Below are positions 1-8,464 of a stretch of 64,000 bases of DNA, in pieces (the first letter of the stretch is position 1; every line of letters starts with the position of its first letter). The DNA is from Leptospira neocaledonica. Lineage in GTDB: Bacteria > Spirochaetota > Leptospiria > Leptospirales > Leptospiraceae. Location: assembly GCF_002812205.1 (NCBI RefSeq), contig NZ_NPEA01000004.1, positions 62,001-126,000 on the forward strand, written 5' to 3'. A model generated the notes under the pieces. That model ran no database searches, was not told the origin of the DNA, and worked only from the letters and a program-made list of their open reading frames with translations. The position numbers and the translations under genes are program-made.

Positions 1-274
1 TTTCGTAGTCGATTCTGCCATAACCTAAATCATCTTTTTTAATTTTAGGAGGTGTTCCCGCTGCTTTCAATAATGACGTAGACCAATACTTAAAATTTCC
101 CGGTTTTCCTCCACCCTCTAAGCTAGAAATAATTTCACCGTTCTTTAATTTACTTATAATACTCCGATCGCCTTGATTCGTACACGGACTTAATTCGTAC
201 GATTGGGATTTCATACCGTAACTTTGAAAAATCAAACAAATTAGAATAATTTTGATATTCAGTAATCTTTTCAT
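1..274 (-). CDS. Secreted protein of unknown function (N-terminal part, runs off the window)
   Basis: An open frame enters at the left edge and begins at an ATG on the minus strand at 274, giving about 91 residues. The N-terminus has a basic start (MKRLLN) and a hydrophobic stretch (IKIILICLIF) followed by polar residues, which looks like a signal peptide with no clear lipobox. The visible mature part is Gly/Lys/Ser-rich and has no motif I recognise. The C-terminus lies outside the window, so no function is proposed. Confidence 0.6.
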   Translation of the reverse strand, partial: MKRLLNIKIILICLIFQSYGMKSQSYELSPCTNQGDRSIISKLKNGEIISSLEGGGKPGNFKYWSTSLLKAAGTPPKIKKDDLGYGRIDYE

Positions 275-496
275 TACTACTCCATTAATTATTAAATATT
301 CCTTAAAGTAAGCAAAGATTTCCATAATCTCTTATTGCGGAAACCGACATTCAATTTAATCAATCCGATCGTTCAAATAAATATTTCCAAGACCACGTAA
401 ATGTATTTTAAAACAAGGGAGATGTCCGGTCCGAGAATCTTTCTCGCTAAAAATAAAAAAGTTTAAAACTTTCTACATTAGTCTTCGATTCTACAT

Positions 497-1906
497 ATGG
501 AAATTATGAATTTGCAAAAAATGAAATCATATATCATATTAGGACTTTCTATTTTAATAGCATTACTTGGCGGATTATTTTTTCACCACCGATCATCTAA
601 TATCCATAATTTGATAAAATTAGTATCAATTTATTCGATCGGCATATTCTGTCCCATCTTTCTAATGCTGAATATCTATCATTTTATAAAACCGCCCTTT
701 TCTTCGATAGCGGTCACCATATCCACAGTCTACCCTGCGTTTTTTATGATCTTTGTATTCTTAACCACCGGAGAACCCGATTTAAATCATTTTTCATTTT
801 TAATCATCTCGATAATTTATCTAATTTTAATTCTTACCGGGCGAAAAAATGCAAAATACGTTTTCGCTATAATTATTTCGATTTCCAGTGTACCTTTCGG
901 TTTACTTTATTTTAAAAAGTTTAAACAATTCGGAATATTTCTTACCATTGCCTTGGCATTGCCAATTGTCATAATCTGGTCTATTTATAAATATTCCGAC
1001 CCTAACAGCTTCGCAATAATCGTTTTAATAAGCTCAACCCTTTATATCGTATATTTTTCAGCTCTGTTGTTTTCGATTCTAAGAGGTGAAAAGGATAAAA
1101 CCATAGTTTCTCAAACTGAAAATCAGATCAATTTGCGACTCTTCCTCTTTTCTTTATACTGCGTAACGATTTCATTTTCCGCGGCCTTAATTATCGATTT
1201 CCTATATAGTGAAAAACTCAATATTTATATGGCCAAAGGGAGCGCTCTAGAGCCAAATATTTTGGACGGGGACATCCTAATCGCAAAAAGAGATAATTTT
1301 GTAATCAACCGGGGAGACGTTGTTTTGCGATCCTACGAAGATTCGGAAAGCCTTGTTAGAATTATAGGAATACCGGGCGACAATATCGAATGTATAGCAA
1401 AGAAGAATTCTTCAAATTTGTATCATATGGAGATCTTTATTAATAATGTTCAACTCCCGATAGAGCTAAATTATAATTTTCAATTTAAGGACTGGGAAAA
1501 TAATACGCGACCGGAGCTCGTTAGTGACGATGCATATAATGAAACAATAGATGGGCACACTTACCAGATCATTGTCCCAACTGATGATATAATACACAAA
1601 TTCCTTGGAGGTTTTCCGAACGTCCTTCCAAATCATTTTACCATTCAACTTGAAAATGAAGAATACTATCTTCTCCCTGATGATCGACAGTATTTCTGCT
1701 ACTTTTCATTAATTGAAAAAGAAGTCTCGCGGTCAAAAATTGGAGGAAAACTTATTTATAGAATATTTTCGTTCGATTGGGCGAATAAAAATTGTAGAGA
1801 TTCGAAAGGAAAAATTAAGCCAGACAGTAAAGAATACTGCGAGGAAAATCTTTGGCCTCGAATCCATGATTCAAAATTCCGATACGACCGGATCGGACCA
1901 ATTTAA
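497..1906 (+). CDS. Membrane protein with a signal-peptidase-I-like C-terminal domain, catalytic Lys apparently absent
   Basis: 469 residues. Residues about 12-236 hold roughly eight hydrophobic segments, far more than the one or two of ordinary type I signal peptidases. After them comes an S26-like domain: GSALEPNILDGD (Ser at about 249) matches the nucleophile box, VRIIGIPGD (about 287-295) matches the usual KR-x-x-G-x-PGD box, and YLLPDDR (about 391-397) resembles the GDNR box. In active enzymes the residue before the Arg of the second box is the general-base Lys; here it is Val287. The domain order is clear, but peptidase activity is doubtful. ATGs at 506 and 521 are alternative starts. 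It could be an inactive homologue or bind signal-peptide-like ligands. The preceding 220 bases hold no other recognisable gene. Confidence 0.65.
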   Translation: MEIMNLQKMKSYIILGLSILIALLGGLFFHHRSSNIHNLIKLVSIYSIGIFCPIFLMLNIYHFIKPPFSSIAVTISTVYPAFFMIFVFLTTGEPDLNHFSFLIISIIYLILILTGRKNAKYVFAIIISISSVPFGLLYFKKFKQFGIFLTIALALPIVIIWSIYKYSDPNSFAIIVLISSTLYIVYFSALLFSILRGEKDKTIVSQTENQINLRLFLFSLYCVTISFSAALIIDFLYSEKLNIYMAKGSALEPNILDGDILIAKRDNFVINRGDVVLRSYEDSESLVRIIGIPGDNIECIAKKNSSNLYHMEIFINNVQLPIELNYNFQFKDWENNTRPELVSDDAYNETIDGHTYQIIVPTDDIIHKFLGGFPNVLPNHFTIQLENEEYYLLPDDRQYFCYFSLIEKEVSRSKIGGKLIYRIFSFDWANKNCRDSKGKIKPDSKEYCEENLWPRIHDSKFRYDRIGPI

Positions 1907-2051
1907 AATAAATAGTTTAATTTTTTACGATATGATCGTACGTTTTTGACTCCTATTAATACTTCCGTAGCCCAATATTTATAAAAAAATTTATTACCCA
2001 ACGAGCCGACTCCCTTCATTGGAGCGCAAAAAGATTCTTCTACAAGAATTG

Positions 2052-2672
2052 TTAGTCATCACTAAATCTAAGCGTTTTGTCAGTCTTATTCTGAATTTGC
2101 AGGTTTCCATTCTTTAGATGTAATCTTCTTTCTTCTTTAATTTCATAATCAACAATTTCCTGGAATTGTGCTGGGAACTGATTAAACTGATAGAATTCAT
2201 TTTCACCAGTTTTAAAAGTTATAACATCCTCGAAGTCGGAATCGTTTTTCTCTTGTTTAAAATCCTTAAAATCTATAAATCTCAGACTCCCAGTATTCAT
2301 TAATATAAGCTTTTCTTCGAATTCTAAATTAGAAACTCCTGATTCACATTTTTTCTTGATCCTATCTAGATCCCCTCCTTCGAGCTGAAGTGATTTATAC
2401 AAGTATATATATAACCCATCGTTTGCCCAAATATATTCGCCGATCATAGCTCTTTCTTTTTTAATACAAATCTCTGGATCAATTATAAAAACCGCCGTTC
2501 CTTTTTTGGAAAAGACAAACGTATTGCCGGATCGTAAATCATTGATACCCACCTCTTTCCATATTCCGAACATTTTAACGGGGAAAGGTGGGAAATTATT
2601 GCCGCTTTCTTTACAACAAAATATAAAAAGGAAAACCAATGAGATTGAATATAGTTTTCTATGTTTATACAT
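2052..2672 (-). CDS. Lipoprotein of unknown function
   Basis: About 206 residues from the ATG at 2672. This start gives a short basic N-region (MYKHRKLYS) and a hydrophobic core ending in FLFIFCC, a plausible spirochaetal lipobox. The frame stays open upstream to 2741, but that extension runs antisense through IS-related sequence and would place 23 extra residues before the signal peptide, so I reject it. The mature part is mixed charged and hydrophobic, with phrases typical of a small envelope protein (FGIWKEVG, WANDGLYIYL). No family recognised. An IS remnant begins directly upstream, so the original promoter may have been replaced. Confidence 0.6.
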   Translation of the reverse strand: MYKHRKLYSISLVFLFIFCCKESGNNFPPFPVKMFGIWKEVGINDLRSGNTFVFSKKGTAVFIIDPEICIKKERAMIGEYIWANDGLYIYLYKSLQLEGGDLDRIKKKCESGVSNLEFEEKLILMNTGSLRFIDFKDFKQEKNDSDFEDVITFKTGENEFYQFNQFPAQFQEIVDYEIKEERRLHLKNGNLQIQNKTDKTLRFSDD

Positions 2673-2699
2673 ACAACTCATCATTGAGCATAAAGAGAT

Positions 2700-2975
2700 C
2701 CAAAGATCACGCCGACGCAGTCCGATTTTATCACTATTCATTTAATACTCATAATCCGAACCGAGGACCACCTTTCCTTCAATCCAAAACCGCCCTCCCA
2801 TACATCAGAATTAGAAAAAATTCAAGTATAAATTCCCTTCAGGCAGAATCGCAAAAACACCACAATCCAGCAATCAACACTGACTATTTCCTTAAAATAA
2901 CCAAAAAGATTCTAAATGACTTCTACCCAAAGCATTGTTCAACTCCTGAGTGTGACAATAGAATCTTAGACAAGG
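2700..2975 (+). pseudogene. Decayed 5' fragment of an IS1595-like transposase (copy 0)
   Basis: This stretch is clearly homologous to the left part of the two intact IS copies at 4259 and 51792. Shared translated phrases are [31 protein letters not shown] and TPEC-RILDK. Nucleotide differences are scattered throughout. Homology stops near 2975, just after the first half of the zinc ribbon, so the catalytic part is gone. Its upstream flank (about 2702-2740) also resembles the left flank of copy 1, with KD-A--VRFYHYS readable in the same frame. It lies between two lipoprotein genes and cannot encode an active enzyme. Confidence 0.75.
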
Positions 2976-3072
2976 TAGGATTAGGCAATGATATGGTAGT
3001 ATCGAATCTTTACCTTTCCTTCCAATCCTTTTACAATCCTATATATAAATTGCCTATTGTAGGAGGATCGAG

Positions 3073-4152
3073 ATGGAACGATTTTTTAAAAAGGATAATT
3101 ATGAAATCGGCATCACACGGACAGAATCTAAAAACATAATTGTTCTCCCGTATATATGTTTTCTTTTCTCTATCTTATCCGGATGTTGCGTGTCAAGTAA
3201 ATACCCGAACTCGGATCATTTCAACGGGAAACGTTTTCACAATCCAACCCAACTTGAAGAAAATGGAATATGGAGAACTTTAAAACTTCTGGCCACAATT
3301 GATTTTGAAGAATGGCCAAAGGAGGTTCGAAATGAAAAAACAAAGCTTATTAAAAATCCATTATATAAAAATCAAATCGCAATCACTTTCATTAATCATG
3401 CCACTGTATTGATCCAATCCCGTGAGATAAACATCCTTACCGATCCGGTTTGGTCTGAGAGGATTAGCCCGGTGAGCTGGGCAGGAACAAAAAGAGTGAG
3501 AGAACCAGGTATTCAAATAGAGGACCTTCCTCCGATAGATCTGGTCGTAATCAGTCATAACCATTATGATCATCTAGACTTGGAAACTTTAAAATCGCTC
3601 AATAGAAAATTCTCACCTAAGTTTCTTGTTCCTTTGGGAGATAAGGAACTATTACAATCTGTAGGAATTCCAGATACAGATGAGATGGACTGGTGGCAAA
3701 CAATCAAAATAGAAAGGAAAGCAGAAGTAACTTTTGCTCCGACCCAACATCTTTCCGCAAGAGGTATGTTCGATTGGAATCGCAGTTTATGGGGTAGTTA
3801 CATGATCACAATAGGGAATAGAAAAGTATATTTTGGCGGAGACGCTGCGTATTCTTCTCACTATAAAGAAATTAAAAGACGTTTAGGCGAGCCTGATATT
3901 TCTCTTTTACCGATCGGAGCTTATGAGCCTAGGTGGTTTATGAGGTTAGTTCACATGAATCCATTAGATGCAATTCAAGCTCATTTGGATTTAGGTTCTA
4001 AACTTTCAATAGGAATACATTTTGGAACATTCCAACAAACAGAAGAAGCATTAAACGCACCTGTTGAAGAATTAAAGAAGGAATTACTTAAAGCCGGATT
4101 GAATTTAAGTAATTTTATAGTACAGAAAGAAGGAATAGTACAGATTTATTAA
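3073..4152 (+). CDS. MBL-fold metal-dependent hydrolase, NAPE-PLD/UlaG-like, predicted lipoprotein
   Basis: 359 residues behind a good ribosome site (AGGAGG about 7 bases before the ATG). The metallo-beta-lactamase metal motif SHNHYDHLD lies at about 161-169. A later His (TPTQHLSARG-like context, QHLSARG), an Asp in GGDAAYS and a terminal His in IGIHFGTF complete the usual metal ligands. The sequence order and the phrase SLLPIGAYEPRWFM are typical of the N-acylphosphatidylethanolamine phospholipase D / UlaG-type branch, which hydrolyses phosphodiester or lactone bonds. Residues 22-38 form a hydrophobic signal ending LSGC, so export and lipidation are likely. The substrate cannot be read from sequence. 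IS remnants lie on both sides. Confidence 0.8.
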   Translation: MERFFKKDNYEIGITRTESKNIIVLPYICFLFSILSGCCVSSKYPNSDHFNGKRFHNPTQLEENGIWRTLKLLATIDFEEWPKEVRNEKTKLIKNPLYKNQIAITFINHATVLIQSREINILTDPVWSERISPVSWAGTKRVREPGIQIEDLPPIDLVVISHNHYDHLDLETLKSLNRKFSPKFLVPLGDKELLQSVGIPDTDEMDWWQTIKIERKAEVTFAPTQHLSARGMFDWNRSLWGSYMITIGNRKVYFGGDAAYSSHYKEIKRRLGEPDISLLPIGAYEPRWFMRLVHMNPLDAIQAHLDLGSKLSIGIHFGTFQQTEEALNAPVEELKKELLKAGLNLSNFIVQKEGIVQIY

Positions 4153-4258
4153 ATTTTCTAAATCGATTTTAAAAGGTCTCGACTATCGCCGAGTATTCTT
4201 CCCAAAAACAATGTAATGCTAAAGATCGCGCAAATGTAGTCCGATTCTATCACTACTC

Positions 4259-5463
4259 ATTTAATACTCGTAATCCGAACCGAGGACCACCTTTCCTCCA
4301 ATCCAGAGCCGCCCTCCCTCGAAGAAATATTAGAAAAACAGAAAATAGAAATCTTTCTCCAACACCTTTACCCAAACACTACAACCCAGCTCTCAACACT
4401 GACTACTTCACTGGAATAACAAAGAAGATCCTAAATGACTTCTACCCAAAGAAGTGTCCAACTCCTGAGTGTAAGAGTAGAATATTAGACAAAGAGATCT
4501 CTACAAGACTCGATCTAATTAGATGTCCTCAATGTAGGTATCTAACCTCAAGACTAAGCTACACTCCCCTTCACCATTTCAAACTACCAATATGGATGTT
4601 CGGATATGTCCTTTATGAATCTATAATACAATACCCAAAGGTAGTAACAGCGACAGAACTAAGTAAGAAGTTAAGAATAGGATATAATGCCGCAAGCTTA
4701 CTCAAGAGAAGATTCCAGCTATTCGCTTCTGACCAACTTCCAAAGTATAAGCAACTCACTTACGAAGCGTTGAGTGATCAGTTCAAGGACTTCCTACTAC
4801 CTCCGAATGAAAATAGAGACATCACCAAGATCATGTCAAAGCGGCCATACGTATGCGTAGACACTGCTGTATTGTATTCTGCAGGTGAGAGAGCAAGCCA
4901 AGGAAGGAAAAGATACAGCCACAGAGGACAAACCTCTTCTATATACCTTTCAGAAAAGCTTGGTGGTAAACAAATAGGAACTCTTGTCCAGACTATAGCA
5001 ATCAAGCAAGGACCAGTATTCTTTTCATCAGTCCCAAACCAGAAAGCAGAAACTCTGGGACCTTTAATTAGAGAACACTTACCAACGACCACTCCCTTAT
5101 TCACAGACCAAGGATACCCATGGCTTTGGGGAATATATAGAAACCACAGGTCCGTAAATCATAGTGCAAGATCAAAGGACAATAGGTTTAGGTTTGCTCG
5201 CAATAGATGGAGTAAGAATGGAGTCCATAACCAAGTAGCAGAAGGAAACCATAGAGTCCTTAAGACTGCCTTTGCTTCTTACGGATACATAAAGCCAAAG
5301 TATTCGCAAGCATATCTGAATGAGTTCAGCTTCATTAAGAATGCGAATGTATTCGGACTCGATATACTAGTTGAAGGTGATGATTCTTGTTTGAGTAGGG
5401 ATCGTTCTCCTTCGGAAAAGAAAACGCCCGGGAACGGAGCGGTTGCGATTCGAAGGAAAGGAT
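4259..5463 (+). mobile_element. IS1595-like insertion sequence, copy 1
   Basis: This 1205-base block appears identical to 51792-52996 and in the same orientation; both limits are set by where identity ends. It encodes a DDE transposase with an N-terminal zinc ribbon (CPTPEC...CPQC). Weak terminal inverted similarity is visible: TCGTAATCCGAACCG at the left against TCGAATCGCAACCG on the other strand at the right. The transposase frame has no ATG, GTG or TTG start before 4596 inside the block and no stop before its right edge, so it reads out into both flanks. About 40 bases of left flank resemble the flank of the decayed copy at 2700, so the true left end could be further out. Confidence 0.8.
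4596..5463 (+). CDS. DDE transposase of the IS1595/ISXO2 type (part inside IS copy 1)
   Basis: From the first internal Met the frame gives [10 protein letters not shown], a helix-turn-helix-like segment ([17 protein letters not shown]), then the catalytic core. A first Asp is in [10 protein letters not shown], a second in LFTDQGYPW, and a C-terminal block reads [16 protein letters not shown]...YLNEFSF, matching the conserved end of ISXO2-type transposases. The frame is open further upstream through a zinc ribbon (from about 4173) but has no conventional start there. Starting at 4596 would lose the ribbon. Downstream the frame continues without a stop into the next gene to 6005, making a hybrid open frame of 469 codons. 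Whether this copy is expressed as an active enzyme is uncertain. Confidence 0.7.
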
Positions 5464-6005
5464 TTGTCCCTAAAAGTCATAAGAAAAAGCGGGAAAATTG
5501 GCTTCAAGTTTCCTTAAGAGAAAACTCATATAAGGTCCTTCCACTTGAATCTGTTCCAAAGATTTTAAGTCACACAGGATACGGAATTCTTAATCCTTTA
5601 GACAAAATTGAAAAAGCAAACAAAACTTTAAGGAAGGAATTAGAAAGATACAATTTCTTTTGGACCAATGATTCTATAAAGCGATTCAAAAGAGATCGAG
5701 AACTTGAGTATCAAAAGACAGCTTTTAAAATTTGGAATCTAATAAACTCCAAAGAAAGAGATTCCAAACATACTGTAGAGCAAATTTGCGATGAACTAAA
5801 TATTCCAAAACATACAGCTATGACCATTCTGAGGAAATGGCTGAAACTAAAACTAATCGTTAAAAGGAGAGTCGGCTATAACTACTACGACAGAAGAATC
5901 AATTTCTATATCAAAGTTATAAAGGATCAACTACCCCACGTTCTCTATACTAATTTCCGGCAAAAGAAGAAGAATTCTTCCGGGGTTAGTAAAAATGAAA
6001 AATAA
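5464..6005 (+). pseudogene. Winged-helix-like protein interrupted by the IS (C-terminal part)
   Basis: Directly after the IS the same frame continues for 180 codons. It is basic at first ([10 protein letters not shown]), has a Leu/Lys-rich helical middle, then a segment resembling a winged helix: [20 protein letters not shown] followed by [17 protein letters not shown]. The N-terminus is missing here. The sequence left of the other IS copy (ATG at 51709, [10 protein letters not shown]...WLEFG) is in a compatible frame and would restore a normal-looking protein if the two edges were joined (WLEFG+FVPKS). It overlaps the HNH gene by 11 bases, so it heads a four-gene cassette. A DNA-binding regulator or replication-type role is possible but inferred only. 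Confidence 0.6.
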
Positions 6006-6321
6006 CCCTAAGAAGAAGGATTATAAGTTTGTAGCGAAAGATTTCTATAAGCTTCTCGAAATCCAGGAATGGAAATGCTTTCTTACGGGCAGAACATTAG
6101 AACCTGAGAATACAAATGCAGAGCATATTCAACCTCTTAGAAAAGGAGGAGAACATGAGTTTAAAAATATCTGCTTCGTAGTAGAGCCATTAGCTAAACT
6201 AAAACGTTACCATACGGAAGCAGAGATAGTTCATTTAGCTTATGAGATCATCCTTTGGAAAGGTCCTAAGTATGGATATAAGGCTCCTATTAAATCGATA
6301 GGAGGAAGAAAAGTAAAATGA
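5995..6321 (+). CDS. Small HNH-type nuclease-like protein
   Basis: 108 residues. The motif [17 protein letters not shown] fits the HNH pattern (His...Gly-Gly-x-His-x3-Asn), preceded by CFLTGRTL, the common C-x-x-TG lead-in of phage and plasmid HNH proteins. The second Cys pair that binds structural zinc in many HNH enzymes is absent, so it belongs to a minimal subtype. The N-terminus is strongly basic ([10 protein letters not shown]). It overlaps the preceding gene by 11 bases and the following start by 4 (ATGA), indicating translational coupling within one transcript. The target and whether it cuts DNA or RNA are unknown. Confidence 0.7.
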   Translation: MKNNPKKKDYKFVAKDFYKLLEIQEWKCFLTGRTLEPENTNAEHIQPLRKGGEHEFKNICFVVEPLAKLKRYHTEAEIVHLAYEIILWKGPKYGYKAPIKSIGGRKVK

Positions 6322-6950
6322 AGCCTAAAATTCCCTATTGGTTTGCTAAGAAGATCGCAGACATTATCAACTTTAAATACCAGACTTTTAAGAGAGAAAA
6401 GGTTCCAGATCCGAAATGGACCGATTGGAAAGATTGTCAGAAATTTAATAGGAATAGATTTGAAAGTCTCTTAAAGGAGAATCGCGTCTCTAAAGCAGAA
6501 TATAGCCCAGCTTGGAAATTTAGATCTATCCAAATTAAGAATCGTTTACAAAGTACCTTTTTAAATTCGCTCCCCTCAATTCGCGAATCCTATATTAAGA
6601 AATCGATCAATGATTTCTCCAGAAAGAAAGATTCGTTCGAGAAATTAAGCCCCATTTTTATGGAAGCCGCTCATCTGAAGATGACAAGATTAAACTGTTA
6701 TGCTCGGGATCTTAGCGATAATGAAAGAGCATATAGACCGAAAAAATGGTATCTTTGCGCTAAGAGGAACTATCTAAGAATGCGATCTGGTTTATTTTCA
6801 CATATCGCTGATGATTATTCCAAATGGGATCTATGCTTCATGGCAAACCGTAGATCTTTTGATAATATTAAACTCAATTCTTGGGAAACTACCTTCTTGA
6901 AAGTAGAAAATGCTCTGAAGATAACTTTTAAAAATGAAAGAAAATTATAA
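6318..6950 (+). CDS. Basic protein of unknown function in the HNH cassette
   Basis: 210 residues, rich in Lys, Arg, Trp and Phe, with no signal peptide or membrane segment. Repeated aromatic-basic phrases (DPKWTDWKDCQKFNRNRF, YRPKKWYLCAKRNYLRMR) suggest nucleic-acid contact, but no family is recognised. The start ATG overlaps the HNH stop (ATGA), and its own 3' end overlaps the next gene by 17 bases. Position between a nuclease-like gene and a small acidic protein suggests it acts with them. Confidence 0.6.
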   Translation: MKPKIPYWFAKKIADIINFKYQTFKREKVPDPKWTDWKDCQKFNRNRFESLLKENRVSKAEYSPAWKFRSIQIKNRLQSTFLNSLPSIRESYIKKSINDFSRKKDSFEKLSPIFMEAAHLKMTRLNCYARDLSDNERAYRPKKWYLCAKRNYLRMRSGLFSHIADDYSKWDLCFMANRRSFDNIKLNSWETTFLKVENALKITFKNERKL

Positions 6951-7299
6951 CCTAAATAAATTAACATTAGAAATGGAAGATCCTCTTCTGGATCGGAAGG
7001 AAATTATTATACAATTCCTTTCCTGTTTCGATAGACAGATCCTAAAGGTAACAACTTGGGAGGGTGAATCGACTGTCGGTTTTTTTAAGTTTTTCTTAAC
7101 TGATGATTTAGAGGAGAAGCAAATTGTATCCACTCCATTTGATTATGGAGAGATTCTATTATTTGATACTTATGGAGAAATGAATGTTTTTGAGGTTGGG
7201 GAGATAGAAACGATCGAAGTAATTACTGATCCTGTTACATTAGCAATTTTTGAAGAACATGGATTAATTAGTTACTATTTCAATAATAAATACTGTTAG
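6934..7299 (+). CDS. Small acidic protein of unknown function closing the HNH cassette
   Basis: 121 residues, acidic and beta-rich in appearance (TVGFFKFFLTDDLEEKQ, EVGEIETIEVITDP), with no signal or membrane segment. It starts 17 bases inside the preceding gene. Small acidic partners at the end of nuclease operons are often inhibitors or immunity-type proteins, but nothing in the sequence proves that here. A hairpin at 7321-7375 follows and probably ends the transcript. Confidence 0.55.
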   Translation: MKENYNLNKLTLEMEDPLLDRKEIIIQFLSCFDRQILKVTTWEGESTVGFFKFFLTDDLEEKQIVSTPFDYGEILLFDTYGEMNVFEVGEIETIEVITDPVTLAIFEEHGLISYYFNNKYC

Positions 7300-7320
7300 A
7301 AAATACTAAGCTGAAGCAAA

Positions 7321-7375
7321 GGTGGAGTAGACAAATGTAAAGAGTTAGAATAATATAAGGGTTATCTACTCCACC
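7321..7375. repeat. Inverted repeat between convergent genes (GGTGGAGTAGA arms)
   Basis: Two perfect 11-base arms, GGTGGAGTAGA and TCTACTCCACC, are separated by 33 bases. The element sits between the ends of two convergent genes (7299 and 7406), so it may act as a two-way terminator, although no T-run follows. It shares the core GGAGTAGA with the inverted repeat at 38947-39032, also between convergent genes. Confidence 0.7.
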
Positions 7376-7405
7376 CAGCAAATTAAAGGAGAATTTCAGC
7401 AGAAT

Positions 7406-7678
7406 TCAGTTAAACCAGAATCGATACATTTCTTCTATAAAATCTTTAGCCGTTATTGGATATCCTGATTTAGAACCAATTACTGAATCGATCCCACAAT
7501 TTGGGCAAAGAGCAGTTTTACCTCTTGGATCTTCTTCGTCACACCAGTCTAGGATCTTTTCTGGATCAAAATTCGTTTGGCAATAGAAACAACAACACAA
7601 TTCACTATCCATAATTTCAGAATGATGAAATATAGAATGCTTATGAGCTTTTCTTAAAAACTCTTCGGTAAACTTCAT
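7406..7678 (-). CDS. Small cytoplasmic zinc-binding-type protein
   Basis: 90 residues with two Cys pairs, CFYC and CPNC, about 30 apart, the layout of a zinc ribbon. The sequence between them (WCDEEDPRGKTALCP) and the end (SGYPITAKDFIEEMYRFWF) resembles small cytoplasmic proteins found widely in bacteria and annotated only as hypothetical. It has no signal peptide, unlike the lipoproteins downstream. No function can be assigned. Confidence 0.65.
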   Translation of the reverse strand: MKFTEEFLRKAHKHSIFHHSEIMDSELCCCFYCQTNFDPEKILDWCDEEDPRGKTALCPNCGIDSVIGSKSGYPITAKDFIEEMYRFWFN

Positions 7679-7746
7679 TGGCCTATATTCTCTTGAATCG
7701 ATTTTTCTAAAACCTTCATTTACAAAGTACCCAAAGTCTATTTGAT

Positions 7747-8190
7747 CTAAATAATATTATCACCCGCGCTTGAAGTTGTATTAAACAATGAGGCACAGGA
7801 AGGAAAGCTCGGATAAACAACGACATTTGTTATCGCTCCTCCAGCACAATCTGATAAGTAAACTTCTGCAAGACAAGTTTTAAGGGGACCTGATTCCACG
7901 TAAGCGTAGCGATTTCTACAGCTTCTAAGTTCTCTCAATTCGTTGTAATTGCTATTAGGAACTAAACCCTCACCACATTCATTGCTGAAAAGAGTTGTAG
8001 ATCCTTTTATCAAAATATCATTCGTGTATTTCGGATCGCAGGAAGTTGCTTTTATTAGAACCGCATTATAATATTCCGATAAGGCTTGGTCTCTTGGAAT
8101 CTTATTATCACTTAGATCATCTCGAATTTTCCAGATTGGATCAAGAATACAATTGGATAAGAGTAACTTAGCAACAATTAAGTATCTCAT
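7747..8190 (-). CDS. Cys-rich small lipoprotein
   Basis: 147 residues beginning MRYLIVAKLLLSNC, a short signal with a possible lipobox ending in Cys14. The mature part contains about six more Cys (ATSCDPKY, SNECGEG, LRSCRNR, LKTCLAE, LSDCAGG, FPSCASL), suggesting a disulfide-stabilised exported protein. It is the last lipoprotein of the leftward group behind the Rhs gene and lies 56 bases from the next one. No known family recognised. Confidence 0.6.
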   Translation of the reverse strand: MRYLIVAKLLLSNCILDPIWKIRDDLSDNKIPRDQALSEYYNAVLIKATSCDPKYTNDILIKGSTTLFSNECGEGLVPNSNYNELRELRSCRNRYAYVESGPLKTCLAEVYLSDCAGGAITNVVVYPSFPSCASLFNTTSSAGDNII

Positions 8191-8245
8191 AAATTTTCAA
8201 TTAAAGGATTAACTATTCTCCGACCTTGAACATCTCTTGGAAAAC

Positions 8246-8458
8246 CTACTCTTTTGGGGCCACACAACCGAGATAATAAGAAACTCCAGCAGCTTTTGCA
8301 TCATCCGGCGTTCCAGTATAGGCTTTTTCAACAGATATCGCAAGCAAGGCACATTCCGCTGGAGACAGCACTCTACCTCCACAGCCTATACAAGGCTCGC
8401 AATTATAAAATGACAAGAATGAAAAAGGAATAAGTAAAGAAATTAAAGATTTCATCAT
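8246..8458 (-). CDS. Very small Cys-containing lipoprotein
   Basis: 70 residues with a signal (KSLISLLIPFSFLSFYNC) and lipobox Cys followed by PCIGCGG, then PAECALLA and YYLGCVAP. The short, Cys-bearing layout resembles the genes at 10986 and 22526, a type common in Leptospira. It starts 6 bases downstream of the HNH-AP2 gene stop, so the two are probably co-transcribed. The first two codons are both ATG; either may start. Confidence 0.6.
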   Translation of the reverse strand: MMKSLISLLIPFSFLSFYNCEPCIGCGGRVLSPAECALLAISVEKAYTGTPDDAKAAGVSYYLGCVAPKE

Positions 8459-8464
8459 GCGCGC

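Noticed and set aside
2639..3139. 166-codon open frame overlapping a lipoprotein gene
   Set aside because: Its first codons are antisense to the lipoprotein signal, the middle is the decayed transposase fragment and the end runs into the MBL gene; no coherent protein.
4778..5104. 108-codon minus-strand frame, repeated at 52311-52637
   Set aside because: It is the antisense shadow of the transposase core and repeats only because the IS is repeated.
4596..6005. A genuine 469-residue transposase-winged-helix fusion protein
   Set aside because: The start lies after the zinc ribbon and the second half matches nothing in the second IS copy; the fusion is better explained by IS insertion into a host gene.
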